64,000 nucleotides of DNA from Diplolepis rosae. Taxonomy: Eukaryota > Arthropoda > Insecta > Hymenoptera > Diplolepididae. Below are positions 48,011 through 60,000 of this stretch, in pieces. The notes beneath the pieces are model-generated. The model did no database searches and was not told the DNA's origin. It saw nothing but the letters and a program-made list of their open reading frames with translations. Position numbers and translations under genes: made by a program. Numbering within the stretch: position 1 is the stretch's first letter; every line of letters begins with the position of its first letter. The stretch is taken from assembly GCA_030998225.1 (NCBI GenBank), contig JAPYXD010000680.1, forward strand, positions 5,456,001 to 5,520,000, read 5' to 3'.

Positions 48011-51000
48011 TTTCTTGATCCAATCCTCAGTCACTCCGTTTACGGCTATATCGACATTTCGTGGCATATCCTTCTCTCCCAGGACATTAACAGTCGATCT
48101 CGTCCAGATAACGTCTTCGAATCGTAGACGAGCGACGAATTGCTCCCTGCATCTCATTTGTAAAATCTTTTCTTCCCTTTACCAAACATACGTAAGTGCA
48201 GTCTTGATCGAACGGGGATATTCAAGAAAAACCTTTTCTACCAAGAATTTTCGTATGGGATTCCCTTTTTGAGGAATACGTGTGTACTTTTCTTTATTTT
48301 ACAATGAGTAATAGTTTCTTCAAAAATATCTACTAGAAAATGGACCTGCGGTTTTTACTAGAGTAAATTTCCATGTAAGAAACGCGTAAACTATTCCTTT
48401 GTATTTCGTTACATTTCTCGGTTAGAAAATTGCAGTAGAAAAATTTGAGGCAACTTAACGAGGGAGAAGAATAAGGGGCTTCTATTGTATTGCTTGTCTC
48501 ACTTATGAAGGCCAACCAGAACATTCGCAAATCCTGCCTTTTTATTTGAACAGTGATTTCGCAGTGGAAGATACAAAACTTAGTTACGCCACTGCATGAA
48601 ATTAATACGGAAATAAAAATGAGGAAGAATACTGAAGTTAATATTAAATGAAAGCCTGAGACTTCAAAGGAACCAAAAGAGGATGTAGAGTAGTTTATTA
48701 TATTCGCTATGAATGTCATTTCCAGCCTTTTGCCAACTAACGATCCTCCCAGTTAAACCGGAGTGCATGTCTCTTGGTGAACATGACGTATGAATACAAG
48801 GAAATGTATATATCTTTGAGGCCAGAAGCTGCATTTTCTAGAGTTGTCTATAACATACGCCATGCCTGTAATATGGATAAGAATGGATGTAATAGCGCCG
48901 ATAGAAGCCTCTTCAACGTCCTGTGTTTTCCTCCTCCGCTTTAGCTCACGATTATGCCCCTCTTATCTCGCGTATTATTATCCTTATCTACCTTTTGCAT
49001 CACATCTAGCGCCACTCTCGCTCCATTCTGTTACAGTACCTTCATATTCATCTTTTTTCGATTCCACCTCTATATACTTGTACACAATTTTCAAACTGGC
49101 ACTTACCCTAATTCATTTTCTTACATTCAATTTTAAAATCTTCCTCTAATACTTTTGTTTGAAAGCCCTTCTAAATCCAAGAAGCTTTCAAGTGAAATTA
49201 GCATTAATAATTAGATGATATCCACTCTTCATTTTATGACTTTACTTAAATTTTATGATATGGGATACCAGTAGCTCTAATTTCATATAAAATCTACGAT
49301 TTTCCTAATTGCAATTTTTCTTCGTCCGACTGCAGCTATTAAAAGGTTTTACTTTAGAGTTGATGTCTGTGCATATCAAACCTTGAGTTCCAATTAAATT
49401 AAAAGTACCAGATGATAGTGAAGAACAAGTTTAGAATTCAGCAACCTCATTTCACTCATCAGATACCAGTAGCTAATAATAAAATAAACCCTCAATTACT
49501 TATGATGTAGAGTAATAAACATATTCCGAGAAAGTGGTTTTTGATTAAATAGAGTAAGGCATGACACTTAGACAAGGATTACAAAAGTACTCAAGAATCA
49601 CTCTGGTATATCAGCGAATACGTGAATAAATGTTTAGAACTGCTAAAAGTGGATGAGATTCTCAAAAGAGTCGGATCTAATAAAATGAAACCATCGTTTT
49701 TATTTTCATGACTACTTTATTTGCCTTTATTATCCAGTTTTCTTCTTGTCAAGCATCTAGAATAATTACTTGGATTAAAGTATAAAATAAAGAGGAGTAC
49801 TTAAATGTCTCCATAGTATGGGTAGATTACCAGTAAACGCCTTCGAAAGATACCAGCGGTACTTAGAGGGTGGCGTCCAAAGCGGCGCTTAAGGGAAAAA
49901 CGAGAAAATGGAGAAGTAAGAAAAGAACACATTAAGGATCGAGATGCTGCAACTGTAGGTTGAACGGTGGGATCGCGAGTGAGTCGTGCAGATGAGAGGG
50001 GTAGAGTCAAGGAAAGAAGACCACGCACGGGAACGGGAGTCAAGGAACTAGAAATGAATTCCATCAGTAAGATAGAGAAAAACAGATAGACCGAGGTGGA
50101 AAGAAACGGAGATAGAGAAGAGAACGGAGATAGACCGAATGTCAAACGAAGAGAGCAAGAGGGAGGCTAAAGGACTGCACGATGTCCTCTGCCAGGAACA
50201 CGACTACGAAGGGTTCCTTGATGAGAAGAAAGGGTGCAAGATAAGAGAAAATGAGGAACCGGAAAAATTAAGAAGTACCAGAAACCTCAAATTGGTATCT
50301 ACTGTTGGTTTCCATAATCTACGAGATCAAGTTATCATATCCCTAAAGATTACAATTTTTTATTAACCATTTGCTGAATGAATAAAACACTCAAGAATTT
50401 CAGAACTTTAATCAGGGTTAATAATTCCCAAATGGAAATCTCGATTTTAATTATTCATTGTAATTAAGAAACAGTTTTTAGATTGATAAGGAGCTTTCAT
50501 TATAAAGTTTCAAAAAATGAAAATAAATTAAATTCCAATTCTGATGATCCTGAGGTTTTTCCAAAGGTATTTATGGATTGGAATTCCTACTTGTTGAGTA
50601 TCTCTATCGAGAAGCATTTGGATCGATCTTCCCTTCGCTTGAAGCCGCTTCCTGCAAAACAGAGATTGTTTTTAGTCTAGAAGGAGAATCGAAGCAGCGT
50701 CTACGCTGGTCGCGAAAGGAATCGTAGTATTTGCTTGTAAGGTGTACAAGGACGAAAGGGTGCTCATTACTAATTCTCACTTCCCCCTCGCGTCTCTCCC
50801 TCTTCTTCGGATTGGTTCGTAGTGCTTACTGCGAAAAAAGTCGATCTTAATTCGCCTCACGGGTGCTGTTGCAAAACGTTCGTCTGGTCACTAAGGACCC
50901 TGAAACGAATCTTCTCAGGAAGGTGGAAAGGGTAAGAGAGAAAGGGGAGAGATAAGAGCCGCTTGAGAAAGAGAAGACGAGTAAAAGGAGCTAAACAAGA

Positions 51001-52915
51001 AAAGAGTATGAGGACAATTTTTCGAATTAATCGAATTTGCAAGCGATTTGTCTTCGTTACACCCACCAGGTACCCCACAGCGGGACCCTCGAGGATGACG
51101 AGTCGGCTCTTTCGCACGTGTATACATGGCATGCGTGTCGGCGCCAGGGGAGAATTGGAGCCTGAATCCTCCTCAGAAAAGGAAATCTACTTTCGATAAA
51201 TTATTCCATTTTAAACTCTAATTTGTATTTCTCGAAGTGGTCTAGGATTTATCCCTGAAGACCTAAGAGACCAATTCATTCATAATTATTTATTATTTTT
51301 GCTCTTTTATAAGGATTAGAATAGTGAGATTCATTTCCCAGACTTGAAATGAGAAATTGGCTTCGTTTGATTCAATCTGACCCTGGCGAGTACACTAGAT
51401 TCAGAAAAAGTCTTCTGCACGGTTCTTGATCCGTTCCTCACGAGTTGTCTCTCTGCTATGCATTGCGATTGTAATTTATCTTCTCGATAAATACTCAGAG
51501 ACGACTCTTTCTCGCGACTGGTAATTCCGAGAGTAATGAGTTGTGACCAGGGTGCGCTTGAAGGAGAAGCAAGCAGCATCCTTTTCTTCCAGAGACGTTG
51601 ATATAAGTGGAATTTGTTGAAAGTTGCCTCCAGAAGGAATAATAATGCTTGCCTCTTAGAATTTAAAATCATGCTTTCTAAATCAAAATTAATTCCATTT
51701 TAAAATTCGGCTAATATTTTCTGCTTCTGCGATGCCTTTTCATAGGATATCACATTGGAATCTCGTCAAAATAATCTTCATCTTTTCTAGGGGAGGATGC
51801 TAAAGCTTCAACTTTAGATCCGACGTTAGTGGATACGATATACATATCATACGTGAGCGGTTGAGCGGAGATACGTGAGCTGCCTGAACTCATACTCATG
51901 TACTCTTGTACGAACCCACATTTATACACTTAGAATAGTATATAAACTTACTACAGGTCGGTATGCACGAAAGGTATGAGTGTATAAATAGAGGTTTATA
52001 AATTATGCTATCCACGCATTCAAGCGAGTACCATCTCTAAGGTACTGCTTTAGCCGATGTCATCCGATGTCAATGATGACCGCTGGAATCAAGAGCATCT
52101 CTCTAGATCTAAAAAATAACTGACAGATCTTACAACTCGAGAGTAGACTCTCAAATAAAACTAGATCTGTTCTTCAATTAATTTCTGATTCCGCTTAAAA
52201 TTGCTGATCAAATTCCAAACTGCGATGATTAAATGATTTTAGATTTCAAATCAAAATTTAGGTTATTTTATCTACAAGATCATTATGAAATAATCTAAAT
52301 CTGATACCCAAGACTGATCTTAACCATATTTAGATTCCAGAAGCATCAGGAGATTCTTGTTTCATTCAAGTTCTCGTAAATATAGTTTATGAATCTCGCA
52401 GTTGTAAATCAAGTCAAGAATGTAGAAGCGCTCTATTCTGCAGAAGAGCTCCTCTACAAATTAGTATCTTTGCATCTAATTAGTCGAATTAACGCGATAC
52501 AAGGTGATAGCTTACATTAGCAGCTCAAGGTCATTGGACGAACTCTGGTCTCTTTCTTTTGCTTTTTCCCTTACCTGTTTCTCTCTTTGAATTCAGGTTC
52601 TGAAGAAATCGTGACTATTTCTTCGTTCCTTACTTTGTCGGTCTCACGAGCTTTGTCTAAAATCTCACAAGTCTTGTGTTGGCGAAATCGGGCCATTAAT
52701 CCTAGCGAAAATAAATGTATTTGACTTCTTGCTGGACCCCACGTATTTATATGCCGTGATTTAACTACCAGCTATGTTATACTTGGTTATTGAAACTGCA
52801 AAAACAACATAGAAAGAAATAGAGAAAGAAATATTGAAGTAATGTTAATAATATAGAAGAATTGTTTATTTATCACTTAAAATATCCCTAACAAATTATT
52901 ATTTTTTCATTTCAG

Positions 52916-53082
52916 GAGGTGAAAGGTCTATCAGATATTATCTAGTCACAAAGGAACCAGATCTGTCCATAGATTTAAACTCTGGGATACTGAGGACGAG
53001 ACAACTTCTGGATAGGGAGACTCAGGATAAATATATCCTAAGCATTGAGGCACGAGATGGACTCTCCATTGGCTACTGTCAG
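52916..53082 (+). CDS. dachsous exon C: middle of EC ~8
   Basis: Adds GGERSIRYYLV and a compact EC core with SIDLNSGIL, LLDRE (LDRE at about residues 32-35) and SIEARDG. This EC repeat is short and its first half (exon B end) lacks the usual DxDxG segment, as in the fly protein. Acceptor CATTTCAG, donor TGTCAG|GTGAAT, phase 1 to phase 0. No ATG-initiated frame covers the exon, so a search based on ATG-to-stop frames would miss it. Confidence 0.9.
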
Positions 53083-54030
53083 GTGAATGAATGCTTTGTA
53101 ATAACTAATAATGATTATCGTACTGAGGATATCTTGTTTTTTAATATCCGTCGAGGTATACAAATAAATAATATTCGTCCGTCCTGCTCATTTCACAAAC
53201 TGTACTTGCACTCATAAAATTTACCGTCAACCAAACCGACAATTTTCAGATAATAGCTTTACAAAATAGCATTGCGTATAATTATGAGTAGGTGCGTTTA
53301 TATTATGTCAGAGTATTTTTAAGTGTACACCTCTATGCTTATTATTTATGTTAGGTAAACGTTTTAATTGTTTTAGTACTTCACGCTTGATAGATTCTGG
53401 TAATTAATTTCTAATACATTCATTAAAAGTACAGAGATTGATAATTAAATTAAGAATCTTGTTAAAGGCTTAGAATAATAATTACGAAATATTCAATAAC
53501 TACTTTAGATAATGACAGGCTGCTAGTTTAATTATTTACTATTCATGAGAATTTATATTCAACGCTAGTTTTAAAAGAATTTGCAATGCTGACCTTTGTG
53601 ATTTCTAGTACATGAGAAAAATATTTTAAAATAAACGCTTTTCGGTTATCAGCATTATCTATAAATTAAAGTTAAGTTATGTAGAAACGATAGTAGTCAG
53701 CGGGTTCTTTTGAAGTTTGCTTCATGTATTACAGAAGTAGCTGGCATTCTATACAAGCATTTGCATGTTTTACAGGATGCGATTCGATAGCCAAATATGT
53801 GAAAAGTAAAGAGTGTGTCTCTGACTATTTTTTGATTTCGCGTATCTTCATTCTATGAATAGTCATGAACAATCCTTAAACTTCTCTTTCTTTAAGGAAT
53901 ATTTTTCAATCGAAGTAGGGAATGCAAATGCTAAATTTAAATTAAAAACCAGCTGTTGGAGCCTCTAAAGCAAAACTTGTTTTAAATGATTTTATTTACT
54001 ATAATATCGTTCTTAATCTTGTTTTTACAG
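53083..54030 (+). other. ds intron, 948 bp
   Basis: GTGAAT...TTTTTACAG, phase 0, AT-rich. Nothing else recognised. Confidence 0.8.
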
Positions 54031-54435
54031 ATCGAGCTGACAGTGGAGGACGTAAACGACAACCCACCATCCTTTCCAACAAACTCGGTCCGAATATCCG
54101 TTCCGGAATCTCATCCATTACACACTCCTTTGTACGTGGCCCATGCTTCAGATCCAGACCTGACACCATCGTCACCGATTCGTTACGTCCTGGCGCAGAA
54201 CAGCAACGACCTCTTCGGAATCGACGCTCGTCTTGGCGAGTTGTATCTTGCACGCAGATTGGATTACGAGACCCAGCAGAGGCATAGCCTCTTGATAAGT
54301 GCTCTGGATGGCGCTGGGCTCTCAGCGAACCTGAGCCTCAGCGTCGAGGTGCAGGACGTGAATGACAACCCCCCAGTGTTCGAAAGAAACGAGTATCATG
54401 TAGAAGTTCCCGAAGGCGCCAAGCTCGATTCCCAG
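54031..54435 (+). CDS. dachsous exon D: end of EC ~8, EC ~9, start of EC ~10
   Basis: 135 whole codons. The EC8-EC9 linker DVNDNPP is at residues 7-13. EC9 follows with RISVPES, ASDPDLT, FGIDARLGELYL and LDYE (77-80), and the EC9-EC10 linker DVNDNPPVF starts at residue 109. EC10 opens with YHVEVPEGAKLDSQ and is cut by the intron. The DxD segment reads SDPDLTPSS instead of DxDxGxN, so calcium binding at this joint may be altered. Phase 0 to phase 0; acceptor TTTTACAG, donor CCCAG|GTGAG. Confidence 0.93.
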
Positions 54436-55613
54436 GTGAGAAAAATCTTCATTACACGCCCGTCACGCGAACATTTGTTTATCAGAGTTGCGACTCACAC
54501 ATGGGCGCCCATTAGCTCTACACTAGTGTAGAAGCACTGGTATGACGGGATTAGGATCAAAGGGAGTGGAGATCAAATAAGAGAGACGATCCTATGTATG
54601 CACTGCTATTGAGCCAGATCATTCTAGATCTCGAATGAGAAATAGGAGTTAACAACCTCTATCACATCATCTCTCAGTTTCTCCGACTTACACAATCCCA
54701 ACATTTCATCCTAGACAACCAGGAAATGCGTTTTGTTCTGCAAGATTTTGGTTTTTCGTTCTGTCAATAATTTTTTTTCTCGTTTAAAAAAGGACTCAAG
54801 TTTTTTAGATCAATTTTAATCAATTCTGGTGAATATTTGGATAGATTCACAGCTTCTGGTATCTCACATGAAAAAATCTTTAGAAAACAATTTATGGTTA
54901 TTGAAGGCAGAGAAGGGTCGATGAGAGATAACGTGGATTATAATCTCGTAATGGAGTACAGTTAAACACATTACTTCCTTCTTCCATGTTATATTCAGTG
55001 CCGTTCGTCTCATTGTCAGCCTCTGAATTTCTCTTCTCTTTCCTTCTTCTCTCATTTCACCTCCATCAATCATCCTCAACTCCAGCGCAAGAACCCAGTG
55101 GCTGAGAAGCTATAAGGTACAGTACCAAAGATCACGTACCTCTATCCCTTTGTCTTCTGTTCTGTTTTTATTTTTATTTCTTCTACATACTAGAGACCTT
55201 CGTCCTGGAATTTCAGGGTCAGTGTCATTTAATTAATACTGACGGCTGAACAATCGGATATGCGGCCGGATGTTTTCAAACTACATCAGCTTCGTGAGAA
55301 TTTTTAACATTATTCATATGACGCTATATTTTTATCTTGTTGGTAAGGAGAATGAACCAAAAATTTGAAACCCTACAATCCTATCAAGGTTGTTCTATTT
55401 TTCAATCGAGTTAAACTTCCGGTAAGGGAAGCCTTTCAGATTCTCGAAATGCTCAAGAAGATTCTGAACAGTTCATGATTTTACAATTTAATATTAGCAA
55501 GCAAAAGTCAAAAGAAATATGTTCCAGGCTGACGTATTTCTCATTAAGAGACGATGTCTTGAAGACATCATCTATTACTATTTAATTAAAAAGAGGTCTT
55601 TATTTGTTCTCAG
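54436..55613 (+). other. ds intron, 1.2 kb
   Basis: GTGAGA...TTCTCAG, phase 0. No repeat or RNA recognised. Confidence 0.8.
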
Positions 55614-56022
55614 ATTCTACAAGTCACAGCAGTTGATCTTGATACTGGAAACAACGCCAGGTTGAGTTATCGCCTTCAAGGTTCGCCTGCATTCCGAATT
55701 AGTTCAAACACAGGTTGGATCTTTCTGGCACAAAATCTGGATCGCGAGTCGATAGATCGCTATGCTCTCACAGTTTTGGCGACTGATAACGGTTCTCCAG
55801 CAGCAACTGCGAGTGCTTCGGTCCTGATTACCGTTTTGGATGACAATGATAACGAGCCGAGATTCGAAAAGGATTTTTACGCATTTGAGCTCTTGGAGAA
55901 CTTACCCTCTGGTACGTTAGTAGGTTCTGTTGCAGCATTAGATCCTGACCTTGGTAAAAATGCTTTGCTGAGATACGCAGTAGTTCAGGCCAATAGCAGC
56001 TTTTCTGTGGATCCTGATACAG
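55614..56022 (+). CDS. dachsous exon E: rest of EC ~10, most of EC ~11
   Basis: Starts ILQVTAVDLDTGNNARLSYR, very close to the fly IIQVNASDLDTGNNAR as I remember it. The NTGWIFLAQ core and LDRE (42-45) follow, then ATDNGSPAA and the linker DDNDNEPRF (76-84). EC11 begins YAFELLENLPSGTLVG and runs to SVDPDTG at the exon end. Acceptor TTCTCAG, donor ACAG|GTAAAT, phase 0 to phase 1. Confidence 0.94.
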
Positions 56023-57563
56023 GTAAATATCCTTTATTATTTCGAACAAATCTATTTTAATTGAGAAATCGAAAACTAAGAACAAAGAAATATTTTCAGA
56101 GGTACGATTTATGACCGATTTAGTTAGTGATTTTGTTGTCCATTATAAATAAAAAAACACAGTAAATCCTTAAGAAAATTATATTTAATACATATGTATT
56201 TATTGCATAACTAAATAATATCAAATTCACAGATGAAAGAAACATATTCATAAAACTATTGCACAAATACTTGTTGAAATTTTATAATGTAATATTTTAG
56301 TCAATCATAAGTCTCTATCAAAATTGTTATCAACTTGAAAAAAAAGACTCAACATCAGTCACAATGGTAATTACCAGACTTTATTAGATATTTATTGATG
56401 ACAAAAAATTAAAGAGTGCAATTTTCTCTTTTACTTACGTGTCCAGGCGAATAAGAAACGTCAAATATAAACAAGTCTTTTAAAGAGTCGTTCAAAGTTG
56501 TCAAAAGTAGAGAAAGAACTTCATTTCTTTGTTCAATAAATTGAGGAATTTATTTAATTCTACACTCCCTTCGGTAAACTTTTAATATTTAATAAAAAAG
56601 ATACATGAAAAAAGTAATTTTTTTTTGTACATTTCTGATTGTTTTATTCTGATGTACAAGATTTTTCAAATATTAATGGGGGGTAATTGATCAACACGAG
56701 AAATCCATTAGCTCACGTTCTACTATGTTTGCTTACGTTTTTATTTTTCTTTCTTACCCGGTCTACCCTTTCTATAACATAAGAGTCTTTCTTTCTGAAA
56801 AAAACGAATTACAATTTTCTGTTCAAACTCATAGCATTGCAAAATCTTGATTCTGTGTAACTATAGTTTTAAAGAGTAACTTGAAAGCTTCTATTTATTA
56901 AAGTTATAAAATTTTAAAATATTAGCTATCTAGTAAAAATGAATGATGAGACAGTTAAAATAAAAGGCACTTGATAAAAAATATAAAGTATAAAATAAAA
57001 CGGTATAGACTGTAAAATCTGGGAAAGAAGAAAAAATCAAAGTGACACGCGAACAAACTTGATAGGTGTAATATGTTTTAACGGTATTTCAAAGTATTTG
57101 CAATCATGACGCCATGAAAAGGATGATTTTTCTTCTAGTACCCTTTAATTATCTGTTAATGAGATAACTGCTTTGCATCGGTGCAACGGAAAGAAGACCC
57201 GCTGTGCTTTCTTTCTTTTATCGATACCCCATACTCGTAATTACTAGAGGCTCAATTCACGGCCATGTTCACATAACACTTGTGACATGATTACAATATC
57301 CTTGTTACGACGTGCAGTTTCATTAGAATAAGAATAATTAAACAACTAATCACATCAAAGACAATAATACCGCGAAATTCACTTTTTCTCACAGGCGGAA
57401 AACTCCTGTCATTCTAGATAAAGATTAAATTCATTAGTTGAGTTTTTTAAAATTTAGGAATAGATTTGTCAATTATAATAGTAATTTGTCTCTTGCTGAT
57501 TGCGGAAAATTTGTATGTTAAATAATTATTGGAAAATTCTTTTTTGTTTAAATTCAATAACAG
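56023..57563 (+). other. ds intron, 1.5 kb
   Basis: GTAAAT...AATAACAG, phase 1, AT-rich. No feature recognised. Confidence 0.8.
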
Positions 57564-57842
57564 GTGAAGTCTCAACTCGAGAACCATTAGATCGTGAGTC
57601 CAAAGGTGTTCACGAACTAGTTTTGGAAGCTCGTGATCAGGGAACTCCATCAAGAGCAGCCAGAGTGTCTCTAAAAGTGACTGTCCTCGACGTAAACGAC
57701 AATTCTCCAGAGATTGTTGATCCTCAAGGTGATGTTGTAAGTGTCCGAGAGGAGCAGCCATCTGGAACTGAAGTTGCGAGGATACGAGCTCTGGATTCCG
57801 ATTTTGGAGAGAATGCCTCAGTCACCTACACAATTCTTAAAG
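57564..57842 (+). CDS. dachsous exon F: end of EC ~11, first half of EC ~12
   Basis: Continues GEVSTREPLDRE (identical in the fly as I remember it), then LEARDQGTPSR and the linker DVNDNSPEI. VVSVREEQPSGTEVARIRALDSDFGENASVTYTILK starts EC12. This VSVREEQPxGTEV passage was one of the strongest identifiers of Dachsous. Acceptor AATAACAG, donor AAAG|GTATTT (weak after +4), phase 1 to phase 1. Confidence 0.94.
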
Positions 57843-57987
57843 GTATTTTAAAGATAATTAAGTGAAATATAAACTTATTAAAAATTAAATCAAACTCTTT
57901 TCTAGTTTTATTTATGTTTGAATATTCTATTAAAGACTAAAAACAATAAAAACAACAACTGAAATCAGATTATCGTTTGAATTTCAG

Positions 57988-58211
57988 ATCGAGATTCCGA
58001 TGGATACAATGTCTTCACCATTGATCCTATCACTGGTATGATCAGAACGAAAGCAGTTCTCGATCACGAGGAACGCAACGTCTACCGATTGTCCGTGAGA
58101 GCAAGCGACGCTGGTCGTCCACCACGTCACAGTGTGCGAGCTCTTCGTGTTGAGGTTCTAGCCTTGGCGGATAATCGACCTACCTTTACTAGCAGTAGTC
58201 TGACCTTTAAT
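57988..58211 (+). CDS. dachsous exon G: second half of EC ~12, start of EC ~13
   Basis: Begins DRDSDGYNVFTIDP with PITGMIRTK and LDHE (25-28), then SVRASDAGRPP. The expected DxNDN linker reads ALADN (residues 59-63): the first Asp and the Asn before DN are both Ala. It continues RPTFTSSSLTFN. From memory the fly has a regular LNDN here. The intron before it is 145 bp. Acceptor AATTTCAG, donor AAT|GTGAGT, phase 1 to phase 0. Confidence 0.93.
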
Positions 58212-58887
58212 GTGAGTCAAATTGTGGGATTTATTTGCCATATGCACTTATTCAAATAGGTTAATTGATCACTAAAAGTTAAATTAATTACTTGTTCAAT
58301 TATTTACCAAAAATACGAAGATAATCGTTATAAATTTTGTAAAAAACGATACACGTTTACTTGATGAGAGAAGCGATAAAAATAATGAACTTATTGGTTT
58401 CATCAAGACTGGACAATAAAGTTTTGCAATCAAGGTAATTATAGGTATTCGAATAAAGTAATTGACTGAAAAATGCGTCATTTTTGGTGAAACTAGGACG
58501 ATGTGAGTTGGCTAAGATTGTGCCTAATTACCCCCCTCGAGAACTCGTAAACCTTGATTTGATAGCATGAGAGACTTAAATTACTTGAAATTTCATCAAT
58601 TAAGATAATAAGGACTTGAGCAACGATATACAAACACGCAGATAATATCTCGTTGTTATAAAACGATTTTACGGGGACACCCAAAGAGAGATGCAGTAGA
58701 GTTGTAAAAGGAAGTTAATTCGTTAAATCCAGGTCGATCTTCTACATTGTAGATGCACTCTTTTTATTTTATAATATCAAATTGAATATTACCTTCCATA
58801 ATAGCACTAAAGATAACAAAATTTGCCTCATAATAAACCTTAATTGAATATATTACTAGAAAATATAATTTTAATTGAATATTTTAG
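58212..58887 (+). other. ds intron, 676 bp
   Basis: GTGAGT...ATTTTAG, phase 0. Nothing recognised. Confidence 0.8.
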
Positions 58888-59554
58888 GTACGCGAGGACG
58901 CAAGTATCGGAAGCGCAGTCGGCTCAGTTTCAGGAGCTGGACCAGCGGGTCGAGTGGCTTATACCCTGAATTCTCTAACTCCAGTAACAGACTATCCAGC
59001 TTTTGACGTCGACCGCAGTTCCGGACAATTAGTCGTAGCGCATTCCCTTGACCGCGAAAATACAAGCAATTACCACCTCGAGATCCGTGCTCTGGATACT
59101 ACTTCCATAGGAAACCCTCAGAGTATCGCTGTTTCAGTAAAGATCCTTATAGAAGACGTGAATGACAATCCTCCAAGATGGCCTCAGGATCCAATCACAA
59201 TCAGAGTATCAGAGCGGACGATAATCGGCTCAACAATCTACAATCTTACCGCCACTGACCTCGACAGTGGTCCTAATGGAGACTTGAGATACGGTCTTGT
59301 CGCGGAATTTCCACCAAGTGGGAGCTTCGCCGTTGATTCTCTGACCGGGGCACTGACCTTAGCGAAACCGTTGGATCGAGAAGAGAGGACGGAGTACACG
59401 CTAATTCTTGAAGCCGCGGATCGCGCGCCTCCTGGTGAACAACTTACTTCGACTGTTACCGCCAGAGTTGTCGTTCTTGATCAAAATGATAATGATCCAG
59501 TGTTTGTGGCACCCGAGACGACAAGAGTGATTGTCACTCCTGATCTTTTACCTG
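58888..59554 (+). CDS. dachsous exon H: EC ~13, EC ~14, start of EC ~15
   Basis: The longest complete exon in the window (222 codons plus one base). EC13 starts VREDASIGSAVGS and contains FDVDRSSGQLVVA, LDRE (54-57) and IRALDTT, closing with linker DVNDNPPRW (90-98). EC14 has IRVSERTIIGS, the DxD segment TATDLDSGPNG (121 onward), SLTGALTL, LDRE (162-165) and linker DQNDNDPVF (198 onward). EC15 opens TTRVIVTPDLLPG. The remembered fly order matches (WPQDPI, TDADTGTNGDLQY, DSLTGALSL). Acceptor ATTTTAG, donor CCTG|GTGAGT. Confidence 0.94.
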
Positions 59555-59649
59555 GTGAGTGTTTCTGACATGATGCTTATTATTTTTTCAGTTACATTAC
59601 TATCATTTGTTCGGATAAGTTAGAGTTTGGTTCCCCTTTTTTCTTCTAG

Positions 59650-60000
59650 GTGCTGTTCTTGCTCGGGTAGTAGCTGTTGATAAAGATGCAGATGATAATG
59701 GTCGAGTCTCCTACGTAATTACTATGGGAAATGACGAAGGAAGATTTTCAGTTGGTTATGATTCCGGTTTGGTAACTTTGGTAAAGTCGATGGTACGACC
59801 TGTTGAGCTTGAAATCACTGCCAATGATCACGGTTCTCCACCTCGAAAAGCCAGCATAAAGTTGTCCTTGTATTTGGCTTTTGGTCAGACAAGCGGACCT
59901 CCAAGACTTTTGCTTTCCGATCCAGTAGCTAGAGTTTCCGAGCGCCTGCAAGTTGGATCTGCTGTTTTGAACGTCGCAGGATCTGCAATTACCGATCAAG
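59650..60000 (+). CDS. dachsous exon I: EC ~15 and start of EC ~16
   Basis: After a 95-bp intron the protein continues AVLARVVAVDKDADDNGRVS and GNDEGRFSVGYDSGLVTLV. EC15 has no LDRE motif and ends LAFGQTSGPPRLL (residues 76-88) in place of a DxNDN linker. The fly protein is also degenerate here (from memory), so the joint is probably calcium-free in both. EC16 starts ARVSERLQVGSAVLNVAGS. Acceptor TTCTTCTAG, donor CAAG|GTAGGA, phase 1 to phase 1. Confidence 0.93.

Larger units (their letters stand above)
39866..52915 (+). other. ds intron of 13 kb with two inverted mariners
   Basis: GTAAGT...CATTTCAG, phase 1. It holds mariners at 44456-45383 (minus) and 45951-46881 (plus), a long pyrimidine tract (47863-48010), and several purine- or pyrimidine-rich patches (41390-41460, 42000-42040, 43300-43370, 49800-50150, 50930-51010). 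47000-47260 is CG-richer without repeats. I find no hidden cadherin exon: the coding frames of exons B and C join directly in the fly order. Confidence 0.75.

Noticed and set aside
48333..48719. 128-codon minus-strand frame with a hydrophobic stretch, considered as a chemoreceptor fragment
   Set aside because: No receptor motif can be recognised, and the composition fits chance in AT-rich DNA.
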